A stretch of 64,000 nucleotides of DNA from Tillus elongatus (taxonomy: Eukaryota > Arthropoda > Insecta > Coleoptera > Cleridae), in NCBI GenBank assembly GCA_964006375.1, contig OZ023262.1:87493654-87557653 (forward strand), written 5' to 3'. The notes under the pieces were generated by a model that worked only from the letters and a program-made list of their open reading frames with translations, was not told where the DNA came from and made no database searches. Shown here piece after piece: positions 13,093 to 25,626 of the stretch (positions within the stretch are counted from its first letter, which is position 1; each line of letters starts with the position of its first letter). A program made the translations under genes and the position numbers.

Positions 13093-13480
13093 TCGAGACG
13101 CCGTAAGTGCGCTTTGGTAGCGAATTTTCATTAAATGCTTCAAATTTCAATAATTTGAAAAACATAAAAACTGATAAGCGAGCCTAAACAAGCCATTCTA
13201 ACAGACTGGTTTCCATCGTTACTAAAATGTACACTATACTTTTACAATTTCGTTTTGACGTGTAGTCTTCATTTTTACGTTTGCGACTTTTTATTAATTA
13301 TTTTTAAGTTATGTTATGGTAATACATTTTCATGAAAAGTTTTAGATTTTACTTAATTTTCGAGGAAAAATTTAAGAGATCGCGACTTTTGTTTAGGTTT
13401 CTCCAAATTAGCATGAACTAGACCCCCTCCCCCCCCCCCCCTAACTCACATTTGGGTCAGTTTTAATTCTTACAACAATC
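13093..13480 (+). repeat. MITE-A tip plus conserved block with a poly-C run
   Basis: A diverged tip (GACGCCGTAAGTGCGCTTTG) opens a truncated unit. 13340-13470 carries the inverted conserved block, in which the CCCCTAG pentad is expanded to a run of about 14 C (13428-13441), followed by CTAACTCACATTTGGGTCAG. No TA tract follows. Confidence 0.6.
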
Positions 13481-13489
13481 TTAGGGCGA

Positions 13490-14150
13490 TGTCACCCTGT
13501 CGTTGCAACCATAATTCTCGGGCTGCAGCTGCTCTCCCCATTTCATGATAATTTCCACATCTCATCAGTTGTTCCAGGTTCTCCAAAGACTTCTCCTTGG
13601 TCTACTTCAGATAATGTTATCAGAACGTTATTGTGTCTTAGAATATAACCTATGAATTTTTCCTTCCTTCTTTCAACAGACTTTCATTCGTCTTTCTATC
13701 AGTACATATTTTGAAAGCTTTTATTATTTGAATGTCCTGCCCAGTCATTGTCCAGGTTTCCGCCCTATATACGCCATATGTACGACTTGAATAACTTTTT
13801 CCATATGTCCGATTTAAAATGTTAATTAGTGAGAAGAGTACTTTCTGTATTTATTGCTTGCTTTGCCATCGCGAACGTCCTGAGATCTCTGATACCTTTA
13901 CCATCATCCACTTTCAAGGTACGCAATTAATTTGTCTTGTTTAAGTTCTTGGGCGTCTATTTTTGCAGCCCTATACTTACTGATTTTTATTACTTTTGTT
14001 CCTGCCATATTGGTCTTACATTTGATTAGTTTGAACACAATATTCAGCACACTCAGCATCCTACGTAATTCTTTTTTCACTTCCCCTATCAGCGCTAGGT
14101 CATCTGCGTATCTTGTATAATAGACCCGTTGTCATTTTTTCAATCGTTCT
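13490..14150 (-). pseudogene. Non-LTR retrotransposon relic B: RT YADD and 3' region
   Basis: The minus strand reads TRYADDLALIGEVKKELRRM (YADD is the polymerase catalytic motif), then LNIVFKLIKCKTNMAGTKV. After shifts come YGAETWT-like remnants (AYIGRKPGQ* in the shifted frame), AFEMW-type remnants, and a LYSKTQ..LRHNN-like tail ending near 13490. Several stops and frameshifts are present. This is the C-terminal half of a LINE polyprotein. It is not continuous with relic A at 15125-15640, because each has its own ADD motif. Confidence 0.65.
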
Positions 14151-14152
14151 TT

Positions 14153-14193
14153 ATATCTGAAGGCGGACTCAAAATATTCCTTCGAGGACCTAT

Positions 14194-14256
<63 letters not shown>

Positions 14257-14300
14257 TAATAGGTCCTCTAAGGAATATTTTGAGTCGGTTTTCAGATAGA
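14153..14300. repeat. Inverted repeat with a (TA)n core (14197-14253)
   Basis: The arms CGGACTCAAAATATTCCTTC..GAGGACCTATTA and, inverted, TAATAGGTCCTC..AAGGAATATTTTGAGTCGG flank about 28 TA units. Arms are ~40 bp with a few mismatches, so the block could extrude as a cruciform about 145 bp long. Confidence 0.8.
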
Positions 14301-15120
14301 AAACTATAAATGTCTATAAGAATGTGTTTTTTGTTTCTTTATAAGCGTTTAAACATATGAGATAGAGGCAAAAATCGCATTACTCAGTTTTTCTGACAAT
14401 TTCTTGAACGACAATTATAAGGAATTAGTTTTCTCTGCGGCATATTAAAGAGAACAAAGTTTAGCAGTTTTGCCGAATTTTAACCAACCCTGTATCTTTG
14501 ATAATAAGCGAGATCCCTATAACAAGGCTCGAATTTGGATCACTCTGTGTTAACTGAAAAAGTTATTACCCGATTTTGATCAAATTTGGTAAAAAAGTTG
14601 CTCTGAAAGATCCTTTACTATACACCAAAGTTAGGGTTGCTAGAATCTTGGAAAATTAGGTATTAAATAAAAGAACATTACACATCTAAATCACAAACTC
14701 ATAATTTTGAAATTCTGGTTCAAAGAAATTAATATCGTGGAAAATAACAAAGTTATTCTGATGACTTTTGGTAGGTGTATCGACTTGGTACAAACTATTA
14801 TGCACACAGCAAAATTAAAGTCGCTATGTTTTATAAAAAATTAAGTTATTAAATTATGAGATAAGTTCGCTACAATAACGCACTTACTGCATATGGAGTT
14901 CTCATAAACAATCGTTTACAAGGTAAAAACGAAAGTGAATTGAATTCCTAAATCAACCGACCAGTCGGTATATGCCTGACCTATCACAGAACGATAAGCT
15001 AATGTTTATATTGTTGCAACTGAATCTTAAAACTGGCGATTCTCAGACAAATATTCTGAAAATGATGCGGTTTATTAGAAAAATATTGCATAAAATGCGC
15101 TTTAGTAGGTCTTAAATTTC
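14301..15120. repeat. Diverged repeat DNA
   Basis: 14440-14550 resembles 4560-4626 (CCTGTATCTTTGATAATAAG, AGGCTCGAATTTGG). 14560-14900 is a diverged module-plus-tip segment ending TTCGCTACAATAACGCACTT. No coding region is seen. Confidence 0.5.
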
Positions 15121-15124
15121 TTTT

Positions 15125-15640
15125 TCAAGTGTTCCCTTTCTTCATTTATTTTTTACCTCTCTTCTATCAGCGTTATGTCGTCTGCATCCAATCGAACCAT
15201 CATCTATTTATTTTAATTCCTGCCGTCCTTTCCAATCCAATTTTATGTATCTTCTATAAGGAAATCAAACAAATGTGGCGATAATCGGCATCCTTGCTGT
15301 ACGCCTTTCTTTATTTTAGCTCCAGTTTCATATCCGCTAACATATATTATGGTACTTTGAGATTTGTATAGAATTAGAATTATATGCGGACTCCTCCAAT
15401 CCAATCCAACTATTTTCATTAGATGAAATAATATTTTCCAATCCACATTATCAAATGATCCTTCCAGGTTTACAAAAGCAATAAATTAATTCCTGTTTTT
15501 CTCAAGTCTTTTTCTTTAATTGTTCTAAGTGTTAGTATTGCCTGTCCAGTTCCTCGTTCAGTCCTAAATCCCAACTAATCTTCATCCTGGCACTTCTTAA
15601 TTTTGCTCCTGATTTTGTTTTCTGCTAAGACTAGTGGACT
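15125..15640 (-). pseudogene. Non-LTR retrotransposon relic A: reverse transcriptase core
   Basis: The minus strand reads NVDWKILFHLMKIVGLDW, then YKSQSTIIYVSGYETGAKIK and KKGVQQGCRLSPHLFDFLIE. QGC.LSP.LF is a conserved LINE RT motif. After a stop the frame continues VRLDADDITLIEER, equivalent to the catalytic xADD box. Upstream, toward 15640, the RT palm is more degraded (PERGTGQAIL-like in a shifted frame). Truncated on both sides and non-functional. Confidence 0.75.
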
Positions 15641-16160
15641 CATCGCCACAATACTCTGTACACTTTGTCCTGTGCTGGTTGCATTTTATAGTGATCCTTT
15701 TACTAATCGTAAACTAACCGGGCAGTTTTCCAGATATACAACATTTCTCAATTAGTTGAAAAAGCTTTTTTTTACCAGCATTGCAATACGGTGGTATTTA
15801 AAAAAAATTACTATAGCTCAGTGGTCATAAGGGCGACAGATATAATATTCCCCTCACTTATAGATTTTAATGTATTTTGCAAACTATACACAATATTTAG
15901 AAATCTTTTGGAAAATTCAATGAGCTGTAACTTGCACTTTTCAAATAGAACATCCTATATATTTTTACATTTTAAGAATCCACGTTTTATTCTATATCAA
16001 ATGAATGCAGCGTGTCCATAAGTATCTTGTCTCTGTAGAGATACATGGAAATTTATAAGTAAACCATTTTTTTTAAATATTTTGCAATAAATTTAGTGAA
16101 AATTTTTTTTTAATTCAAAATTACACATTAGGGAACTGTACATGTGATGAAGAAAAATTT
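15641..16160. other. Intervening DNA, no gene recognised
   Basis: AT-rich. TATAGCTCAGTGGTCATAAG at 15812-15831 resembles a tRNA/SINE A box, but no B box follows at the expected distance. A 76-codon frame across it has no recognisable domain. Confidence 0.4.
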
Positions 16161-16418
16161 CAGGACGCAGTAAATGAGTTATAGTAGTGAATTTTCATAA
16201 AAAAAATATATTATTGATTTAGCCTTATATTAAAAGTGATAAATAATTACCTTCATAGAACTAGGAACAGTAAAAAATTGGGTAAAAATGGCAAACAAAA
16301 ACAGGATTTGTAACATAAATACTTATAGTCAGTTGTATACAAAAGTAAAAAAAAAAACACCAAATGACAGGAAATATACTCAACAAAAAATACACTGGAA
16401 TGCTGAACATAAAAAAAG
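16161..16418 (+). mobile_element. MITE-A left-tip fragment
   Basis: Diverged tip CAGGACGCAGTAAATGAGTT with AGTAGTGAATTTTCAT. The interior decays within about 100 bp, and the right tip is absent. Confidence 0.5.
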
Positions 16419-16722
16419 TTCAGGACGCAGCAAGTGCGTTATGGTAGTGAATTTTCAATAAATGCTTCAAATTTGAATAACTCAATTTTATATAAACTTA
16501 GAAAGTTAAATTTTGCTACGTAGTAAGAACTTTCCTAAGGCAACATACTTGCCAAATTTCATAAAAATCCTGGGTGTTTTTTTCTGAAAGAAAACTAAAC
16601 ATTTTCCCGGAAAACTTGTCCGATTTTATTGGCTAACGAACTCATCCAAGCCATTAATAAAAGATATGTACTTGCCGAGTTTCATCCAGATCGGTTAATT
16701 ATTTTTTGAGTTATCGGTTGGA

Positions 16723-16790
<68 letters not shown>
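16419..16790 (+). repeat. Composite element: inverted tip, two modules and (TA)n 16727-16790
   Basis: Starts at tip CAGGACGCAGCAAGTGCGTT, runs through AATTTGAATAACTCAATTTT and two successive ~141 bp modules, the second ending GTTAATTATTTTTTGAGTTA. About 32 TA units follow. The conserved downstream block is missing; unrelated DNA begins at 16791. This copy shows that the MITE-A tip and the TA-bearing module array belong to one element. Confidence 0.7.
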
Positions 16791-16793
<3 letters not shown>

Positions 16794-17620
16794 GCTGACT
16801 CACTGTCGACGGCAGGTTACACCATTGCCAGGAACGATACGTCTATGTCTGACATAAATATAATGTAATAAGTGTTGGATGTAAACGCATTATTTCTTGT
16901 ATATTGTCATTTTCACATGTCATAATATCAAATTAGACGTTTGCTATTGACAGGTAGCCTAAAATTTTAATAATTACTTTCATATATACAATAACCATTT
17001 TTATTAGCAGCTTAATCGACACCGTCAACATAAATATCGGCTAATAATGATAAAGCTATGAAAACGAAGTTGCTGTGTTATTAGTGTTAAAATTTCATTG
17101 GTTATAAATCGGGATACATTTCATGGAACCTTCTGCATGTTCTTGCTATAATTTGAACTCGTTTACCATGAAGAATAAACAGTTTCATCAAAAGTTTCTT
17201 CGAATGGTGATTACCTTCAATTTTAATTCTTTTCAAAACAATATTCCGTTAAAGAACGCGCAAATACATATCAAATATGACAAAATAATCCGGTATTTAT
17301 ATAAATCTGCTTTTATTTCGGAAACATGACCATTTGCGTATAGGAACATGATACATTATTTAATCGTCTTTCAAAAAAAGTTTAATCGTCTTTCAGGATA
17401 ATTGATGACATACAGGTTCCATTAAAAAACATCAATTTTCACCATTTTTGTATCTATTGGCAAAATCACAAATGTTGAACGACCCTGTATAATGGAGAAT
17501 GAATTAGACCTCAGTAATTTACAGGACGTTGGTAAACTAGATCCAAAATTTCAGCTCACTAAAAATTCAAATACCGCAGTAATGAACATTTAATTGAAGC
17601 TATGTTTTGCGCAAGAAATA
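16791..17620. other. Apparently low-copy DNA, no gene recognised
   Basis: No recognised repeat apart from a GACCCTGTATAATGG terminus near 17483-17497. A 68-codon frame at 17123 is cysteine-poor and has no domain I recognise. Confidence 0.4.
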
Positions 17621-17625
17621 AGGAG

Positions 17626-18256
<631 letters not shown>

Positions 18257-18345
<89 letters not shown>
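18257..18345. repeat. (TA)n microsatellite, ~89 bp
   Basis: Links the 5' end of the SINE to the start of the 18346-18518 foldback element. Confidence 0.95.
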
Positions 18346-18346
<1 letters not shown>

Positions 18347-18518
18347 TTTATTTGTTTGCTGTACGTTTGTGATTTCTTATTGGTTTACGCGGACTGCAGT
18401 TTCGAACCGTCCCGGTTCATCATCAGCACGCTACTGGTGATGAACCGGGGCGGTTCGAAACTGGAGTCCACGTAAACCAATAAGAAATCACAAACGTACA
18501 GCAAACAAATAAAGTGTA
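18346..18518. mobile_element. Foldback element, nearly perfect ~80 bp arms
   Basis: The left arm (ACTTTATTTGTTTGCTGTAC ... GGTTCATCATCAG) and right arm (CTGGTGATGAACC ... AGCAAACAAATAAAGT) are almost perfect inverted copies around a ~7 bp loop (CACGCTA). The arms contain CGGTTCGAAAC, which resembles a Pol III B box. About 173 bp, non-coding, able to form a long hairpin. Confidence 0.85.
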
Positions 18519-18538
18519 TATTTAAAAGTGATTACAGT

Positions 18539-18717
18539 AGGGTGTACAGTTTTAGAGAAAAATGGAGTTAAAATTGTTTGTCCACTAAAGTCGTAAGTAT
18601 TAATTTAGACTTTTAAACTGAAAGTTTACCTTACTATGGATACAGCGAAAGTTTTAATAATACTTGTGCATCTTTAGCGATTTTAACTCAATTTTTCTCG
18701 AAAACTGTACATCCTAT
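18539..18717. mobile_element. Short inverted-repeat MITE
   Basis: The left end AGGGTGTACAGTTTTAGAGA..AAATGGAGTTAAAAT is inverted at the right end ATTTTAACTCAATTTTTCTC..GAAAACTGTACATCCT. Arms ~40 bp, total ~179 bp. 18718-19300 beyond it holds AT-rich repeat DNA including the composite conserved block near 19030-19100. Confidence 0.7.
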
Positions 18718-19301
18718 GAAATTTCTACCACGCACGCCACTCCTTCACATAATAAATCGCATTTTGTGTTTTTCTTTATATGCTGTTAAGATTTACTCCG
18801 GTAAAAATTTTGAAAATGTTACCTTTAGCCGTTTTAAAGACAATGAAGGAAAATCGCTTTAAGCATAACAACTTTAACACCCTGTATCTCAGTATCACGA
18901 CCTTAAAATAAAAAATGTTATACGAACTACCTCTACTATTTTTTCAGGTACAACTTGCACCTCAATTTTTTTGAAGTATAATCAGGACACTCTGTATATA
19001 TAAACGTTCAAACGGACATTGACGTCGGCTCTAGGAGCCCTAATTCGCGCTCATTTGAAGAAACTTTCACAAAGTCTTACCATCGATACCTTTCTATTAG
19101 ATAATTTTCTTAATTAAAATTTATTAAAAACCTACACACCTTCCTGACATATTTAATTGCATAAAATTAGTATCAGAAATGGGTGCCCTACTACAGCCAA
19201 TTATTTTGATGAGTATAAAAATACGCAACTGTTAAAAAATGAGGGGGGAGGGGGTTGTGACATTTTAAAAACCACAGTGTTACATGGTACTGATAAACTA
19301 A

Positions 19302-19307
19302 TTTATT
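19302..19307 (-). terminator. Candidate polyadenylation signal AATAAA of the host gene
   Basis: On the minus strand AATAAA starts 7 nt after the TAA stop at 19316-19314 (TAAGTTGTAAATAAATTAG). Its position fits a very short 3' UTR; a more distal signal cannot be excluded. Confidence 0.45.
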
Positions 19308-19313
19308 TACAAC

Positions 19314-19583
19314 TTAATAATTATGAGTGCTCCTTTGAAGCCTTTGATATTTTCCTATGGCATCTTGCACAAGCGCTGCAGCAGTAGTGATCTTGTCAGG
19401 TGTAATTAGGCTTCTTACCGCATCCTTGTCCAAGTCACTAAAACCGTTAAATTCAATTGAGCAGAATGGTGTCAAAGTACATATGACAGTTGTGAATAGT
19501 CCTCCAACGATAATGACAAATAACCCTCCGGCCAGAAGTTTACCAGTTGTTGAGAGGAGCGTCAATGCTAGCTCTATGACATC
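19314..19583 (-). CDS. Host gene, last coding exon (membrane-anchored/secreted protein)
   Basis: This exon encodes residues 83-171 of the protein that starts at 24228. A clean acceptor (CAATTTACAACTTTTCAG) precedes GAT at 19583, and the phase is 0, matching the donor at 23982. The peptide begins DVIELALTLLSTTGKLLAGG, contains a strongly hydrophobic stretch TTGKLLAGGLFVIIVGGLF (about residues 94-112) with Cys at ~117 and ~123, then an acidic, helix-prone tail (NGFSDLDKDAVRSLI, VQDAIGKYQRLQ) and stops at TAA. It reads as one transmembrane or strongly amphipathic segment plus a short C-terminal domain. I do not recognise a named family, though small secreted insect proteins with a glycine-rich hydrophobic core followed by two Cys are familiar. 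A ~30-residue open extension beyond the acceptor runs into a MITE-A tip (19629) and is not coding. Confidence 0.75.
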   Translation of the reverse strand, partial: DVIELALTLLSTTGKLLAGGLFVIIVGGLFTTVICTLTPFCSIEFNGFSDLDKDAVRSLITPDKITTAAALVQDAIGKYQRLQRSTHNY

Positions 19584-19628
19584 CTGAAAAGTTGTAAATT
19601 GATTAGTTTTTGTTTTATAGAAGAAAAG

Positions 19629-20125
<497 letters not shown>

Positions 20126-20554
20126 GCTAAATCAAATTAGTGGATTCTTTAATGAATGAAGTGCGTTATTGTAGCGAATTTTTATGTTTTTTCCAATTAT
20201 AATATATTTTTTTGAATTTAAAAAATGTTTTTTTCGTCAAACAGAAACGTTCACGATGTGCGAAGTAAAAAATGCTAATGTCTATTTTAAAGATTTACTG
20301 TAAGTTTTGTAGGTGCGCACGTTAAAGTAGATGTTACTGCAAGTCTAATATTTAAAAGTTTTGCATGTGAGATGAAATGAAATAGATGTTGCTGCTTACT
20401 ATTCAAATTAATGTGTTTTTTTAATTTAAATGTTTATTTTTTACTGCTAAACGATATGTATGATAATTGTTATTTCTTTATCTTAGCTTGGGTTAAATTG
20501 TGAGTGGGCCATAACTGCGACCTTAAGCTCTATTGTGGTTCACGCCTAATTGTC

Positions 20555-21165
20555 TTATATTTCGCCCAACAAATCCAGCCTCTTACAGCGGCCGACAATT
20601 TTTGTGGGCGAACATTGACCCAGATCTTCTGGTGTAGGCCGTGTCTTCTCAAAGAGCAGGTGTCTTGTCCTGTCCGAAGCCGGACAGAAACATAACATGT
20701 GCTCTGCTGTTTCGTCACAGTCACGAGACCAATTCGGTGCATGTGGTGACGCATGCGGCAATATAATGTATACAGCCCTATTGGAGCCCTCAGTTGTTGT
20801 CTGTTCAGTAGAAGCTTTTTGGCCCTTGTCTCTGAAAGGTCATTTATGAAGGCCTTAGAGTCTGCTATTCCTGACAGATTTTGCCATTGCTGGATTGGTC
20901 CTAGCTGTCCAGGTATTTACGGTGCGTTTTTCTGTGCATGATGATAGGCCCAGCACAGGTTCTGGTCCGATAAAGGCCTTCTGAGCAGCACCCCTGGCAA
21001 GCGCTTTGGCCGCTACATAGCCATCGAGGTCCGAGTGACCCAGTATCCAAACCAGCGACACCTCATCGCAGCTGCCTAATTCGTTGAGGGCGCATTTACA
21101 GCTCCATACCGTTTTTGAATTGCAAAGGTAGGCACCAAGTGCCTTTATTGCAGCTTGGCAATAGA
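20555..21165 (-). pseudogene. R1-type LINE relic: RNase H C-terminus and 3' coding region
   Basis: The minus strand reads ALNELGSCDEVSLVWILGHS then DLDGYVAAKALARGAA: the VxLVWxPGHSxxxGNExAD-type RNase H C-terminal motif, in which Glu and Asp of the canonical motif have decayed. Next come FIGPEPVLGLS and TVNTWTARTN, and after a frameshift SKAFINDLSETRAKKLLLNR and RMRHHMHRIGL. After a further shift come the cysteine-rich CDETAEHMLCFCPASDRTRH segment and KIVGRCKRLDLLG. This order is typical of R1/Loa-type insect LINEs. At least three frame breaks. It lies within the host gene intron. Confidence 0.75.
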
Positions 21166-21179
21166 ATTACCATTGAAAC

Positions 21180-21840
21180 ACATCCCACGGCTCTTTCGGT
21201 CTTATATGGCGTCTTATGTTTAAGTTTAAAGATAAAAGAAACTATTTCAGAATCATTTTTATAGAGACTTAGCTTGATTTACTTTAAATTTCTGCTAGAT
21301 AATTATGCGACAAAATAATATATCTATGCTGCGCTAAAACTGTGTTTGAGGCCGTTAATAAAGCTACAAATATAGTATATTTTAATAATTGATTGAATCG
21401 CCCAGTTAAATAACAATCACTTGGCAAATTTTTAATTTCATGTCGTCTGTCATTTTCCATAACCGCGGCCGAGATTTCACGATTGTTGGTTCGGGTAGTA
21501 TATTTTCAGCCTGGTATATATTTAGCTTGGCTACCGTTGCTGTATGGTTTATACCTGTTGTATGAATTAATCAACGCGTGGCAGTTAACTACTCTGCCAG
21601 GCATTCGACTTTAACCACTACGTCGTTTCAACGCATGTTTTTGGGATATTATTTTTAATTTGGAAAACACTAAATAAATATTGTGGACCAAATTACTTAA
21701 AATTCACAACATATGTTTATTTGCACTATTTCTAGCCACATGTAAAGTCTCATTCCAATTACTCTGACACTTACAAAAATATAGCGTTTTCAAAAAGTTT
21801 TCCCCGATTTTCCATCGAAAAAACTTTAGCATAAAGCATG
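21180..21840 (+). repeat. Dispersed repeat R1, copy b
   Basis: Similar to 1-310 on the same strand and, over its whole length, to the reverse complement of 55330-55960. Landmarks: CGGCCGAGATTTCACGAT, GGTTCGGGTAGTATATTTTC, CTATTTCTAGCCACATGTAA. Confidence 0.75.
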
Positions 21841-22443
21841 AAAATTTTGTTATTGTTTCTCTAAATCGTGAAAACTCTGAAATTTGAAAACCCGTGATTT
21901 ATACAAATATCAGCATTCGATGTTCCACTGTTGATCACATAAATAATTTTAATTTTTTGTTGTAACGTAAGGGAATGTGTACTTCTCGGCATGACTATAA
22001 CAGCACATACAACACTGTCATCCAACAAAGACTTATGTGTTACTAATGAATAAAACCTATGCATACTAAAAGCCTTTTAGTAAAAGGACGGAGAGAGAAT
22101 AGACGAGTTATGTCAAGTTTTGTTAGTGCGTATTGTCAGGCGCGCGTTATAAACGAAGTTAATATCTCAAAAATGTATCGGTTCATAATTGCTAACCGAC
22201 ACCCTAATCGCCGCGGCAAATATTGTTCGAAACATACCAAAATTGTTCGTTGAGTACAAAGCGATGTAGTAGTTCCGCAAAGAAAATTTGGTCGTACTAA
22301 AAGAAATGCGAGTTATATCCAAACTCCTATCCGAACTCAATTCGTATTAAGTTTAATGAAGGATTTTCCGTAACACCGACTATAATTCGTTAAAACCGAA
22401 AGCTCGTTATACGTTGCACTTGTTATAAGCGGACCCGACTGTA
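21841..22443 (-). pseudogene. pogo/Tigger-like transposase N-terminal fragment and flank
   Basis: The frame from about 21990 reads MPRSTHSLTLQQKIKIIYVI then NSGTSNADICINHGFSN. The SLTLQQKI.II..I..GTSN..IC...G pattern is the CENP-B-type N-terminal helix-turn-helix of pogo/Tigger transposases. It stops after ~45 residues. The right part (TTATAAGCGGACCCGACTGT at 22423-22442) resembles a pogo-type terminal sequence. No DDE domain is present, so it is a relic. Confidence 0.55.
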
Positions 22444-22504
22444 CTTACATTTCTATTTTTGGTTCGTAAGAGCTTTAACAATAAACTTAAAATTGTTTTT
22501 TGTT

Positions 22505-22633
22505 TACTTTTATTAGAGAATTTTTATTAAAAAAAATTCACTAATAGAGAGGTATCGATGGTGAGACTTTGCAAAAAAATTTTCAAATGAGCGCGAATTA
22601 GGACCCCTAGAACCCATATCCAGGGCCAGTTTG

Positions 22634-22716
<83 letters not shown>

Positions 22717-23820
22717 TATCCGTCTGATAACTCAAAAAATAATTAACCGATTTCGATGAAACTCGGCAAGTGCTTTTCTTTTATTAATGGCTTGGATGAG
22801 TTCGTTGACTAGGAAAATCGGACTGGGTTTTCGGGGAAATTTTGAGTTTTCTTTCAAAAAAAATTTTTTTTTTAAGAAAATTTCGATAAAATTTGGTCTA
22901 TATATTGCTTTGGGCCAAAATTCAGCTTTCTAGCGTTACACAAAATTGAGCTATTCAAATTTGAAACATTTATGTTTAAATCATAGATCAAGTATGTGGT
23001 TGCTGTTGGTTAGTCAATGATAGCTGCTATTATTGTCATTCACTCATGAAATTCATTTTTAAGTTTCAGAGAAATGTCAATAATACTGAATTCACTGATT
23101 GTTAATCATTGGCAGCATTTACGATTATATATAACCCTATTGTAATTTATTATCATTTATCACCTCTGTAGTATAATTATTTTTTTCTTACAACTCGCAT
23201 CGTTTTTAGTCAATTGTTGTTATTAATAGTCAATAGTTTCTTCCCGAACACACACGGCTTCCATTGACTTCTGCTTCTGCCGCTGTTACAGTCTTTTTAG
23301 AGGTCCAGTTGTAACCACTCATACAGCCAGTGTTTTTTAAACACGTGGCTGTGGGACTGACCGAATTCATTCCCAGTTGCTGTTGCTCTACTCATATTCT
23401 CTGAATATGTTTGAAGATGTGGTATCTACTTCATTCCAAGTAACTATTCACCGACTATTTATGAAATCAAATAAGTAAATTAAATCGATTGTCATAAAAT
23501 ATGAGTTTTTTCTCCGAAAGTAACAAAGCTGTTTTAATGAAATTTACTATATATGTTGCCTCAGCCTTACTACGTACCAAAATTGAACTTTCTAAGTTTA
23601 GAGAAAATTGAGTTATTCAAATTTTAAAAATTCTTTTGAAAAAAAATTTTTTCCCTGAAAATTACGAAGTTATTTTAATGAAATTTTGTGGATATCTTGC
23701 CTTAGGAAAGACCTTACTATGTATTAAAATTAAACTCTCTAAGTTTATAGAAAATTGAGTTATTTAAATTTGAAGCATTTAATAAAAATTCACTACCATA
23801 ACGCACTTGCTGCGTCCCGA
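22505..23820 (-). repeat. Composite element, reverse copy, with (TA)n 22638-22714
   Basis: Reading rightward: hairpin GAATTTTTATTAAAAAAAAT plus TCACTAATAGAGAGGTATCG, the conserved block (GAGCGCGAATTAGGACCCCT, AGAACCCATATCCAGGG), TA tract, CCGTCTGATAACTCAAAAAA, a module (GGCTTGGATGAGTTCGTTGA). After a ~480 bp low-copy interruption (22990-23470), further modules follow from 23510 and the tip ACCATAACGCACTTGCTGCG at 23798-23817. A second, mutated tip lies at 23866-23900. Confidence 0.65.
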
Positions 23821-23982
23821 GTTTTAGCTCATCAAATAACCATTTTAAAAAGAAAAAGACGTCTATAAAAATTCGCTACCATAAAATAGTTACTGCACCA
23901 GGACTAACATATGCGTATGTGATGATACATTGGCTGCGGTGTTCGCGTATTTTGAACTAATATTAAAACGTATAATATTTAC

Positions 23983-24229
23983 CTGTGCGGACGGGAACAA
24001 GCTGCTCATGTATCTCAGAGGGTAATCACTGTAAGACTGGACAGGGTAATAGCCTGAATTTGGATAAGTTTCCGCATTGGGGTCCACAGAGTGTGGTATA
24101 TATGGACCAAGTGTAGATACACGATAGACTGGTACTTTTGCAGTAGATACAGTTGCGGTTTCAGTTGGTACGCCTTGGTTTTGTGCGACCATAAGGAAGA
24201 GAACAACGGAGATATATTTGTGCCACATT
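23983..24229 (-). CDS. Host gene, first coding exon (signal peptide and Tyr/Pro-rich region)
   Basis: ATG at 24228-24226 opens an 82-codon exon that ends in CAG at the donor GTAAATATT (phase 0), joining GAT of the exon at 19583. The product begins MWHKYISVVLFLMVAQNQG, a typical signal peptide (short basic n-region, hydrophobic core, polar end), followed by a Thr/Val-rich stretch and a Pro/Tyr/Ser-rich stretch (ETYPNSGYYPVQSYSDYPLR). An acceptor CTTTTCTTTACAG lies one base before the ATG, so at least one upstream non-coding exon is expected; a candidate is at 29582-29496. Predicted mature protein is ~150 residues, secreted or anchored by the hydrophobic segment of the last exon. The frame runs past the donor for 30 more codons, but this extension is low-complexity and unlikely to be used. 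Specific function unknown. Confidence 0.75.
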
Positions 24230-24339
24230 CTGTAAAGAAAAGAACAAAATTATAAAATATTTTTTGAACTAGCAAGCTACAAATTAAACAGAGGTATACG
24301 TCGGAGAAATCTAGCTAGGGTTGTCAGAACATATGTCGG

Positions 24340-24440
24340 AAAATGAAGGGTGCGGTTCCTTGTCTTTTTATAAGAAAAAAAGTTCATATTAACAAGGATC
24401 CGCAAATGCGCAGTTTTCGAGCCACAGGGTGTCAAAAAAC
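24340..24440 (+). repeat. Dispersed repeat F
   Basis: AAGGATCCGCAAATGCGCAG, TTTTCGAGCCACAGGGTGTC: same family as 11665-11720 and, inverted, 26075-26185. Confidence 0.6.
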
Positions 24441-24454
24441 ATGTTTATTTAGTT

Positions 24455-25626
<1,172 letters not shown>

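Noticed and set aside
13490..15640. A single LINE interrupted by a 1.1 kb insertion
   Set aside because: Both fragments contain their own xADD catalytic box, so they are two separate LINE relics.
15812..15860. tRNA-like A box TATAGCTCAGTGGTCATAAG
   Set aside because: No B box at tRNA spacing and no cloverleaf; too weak to annotate.
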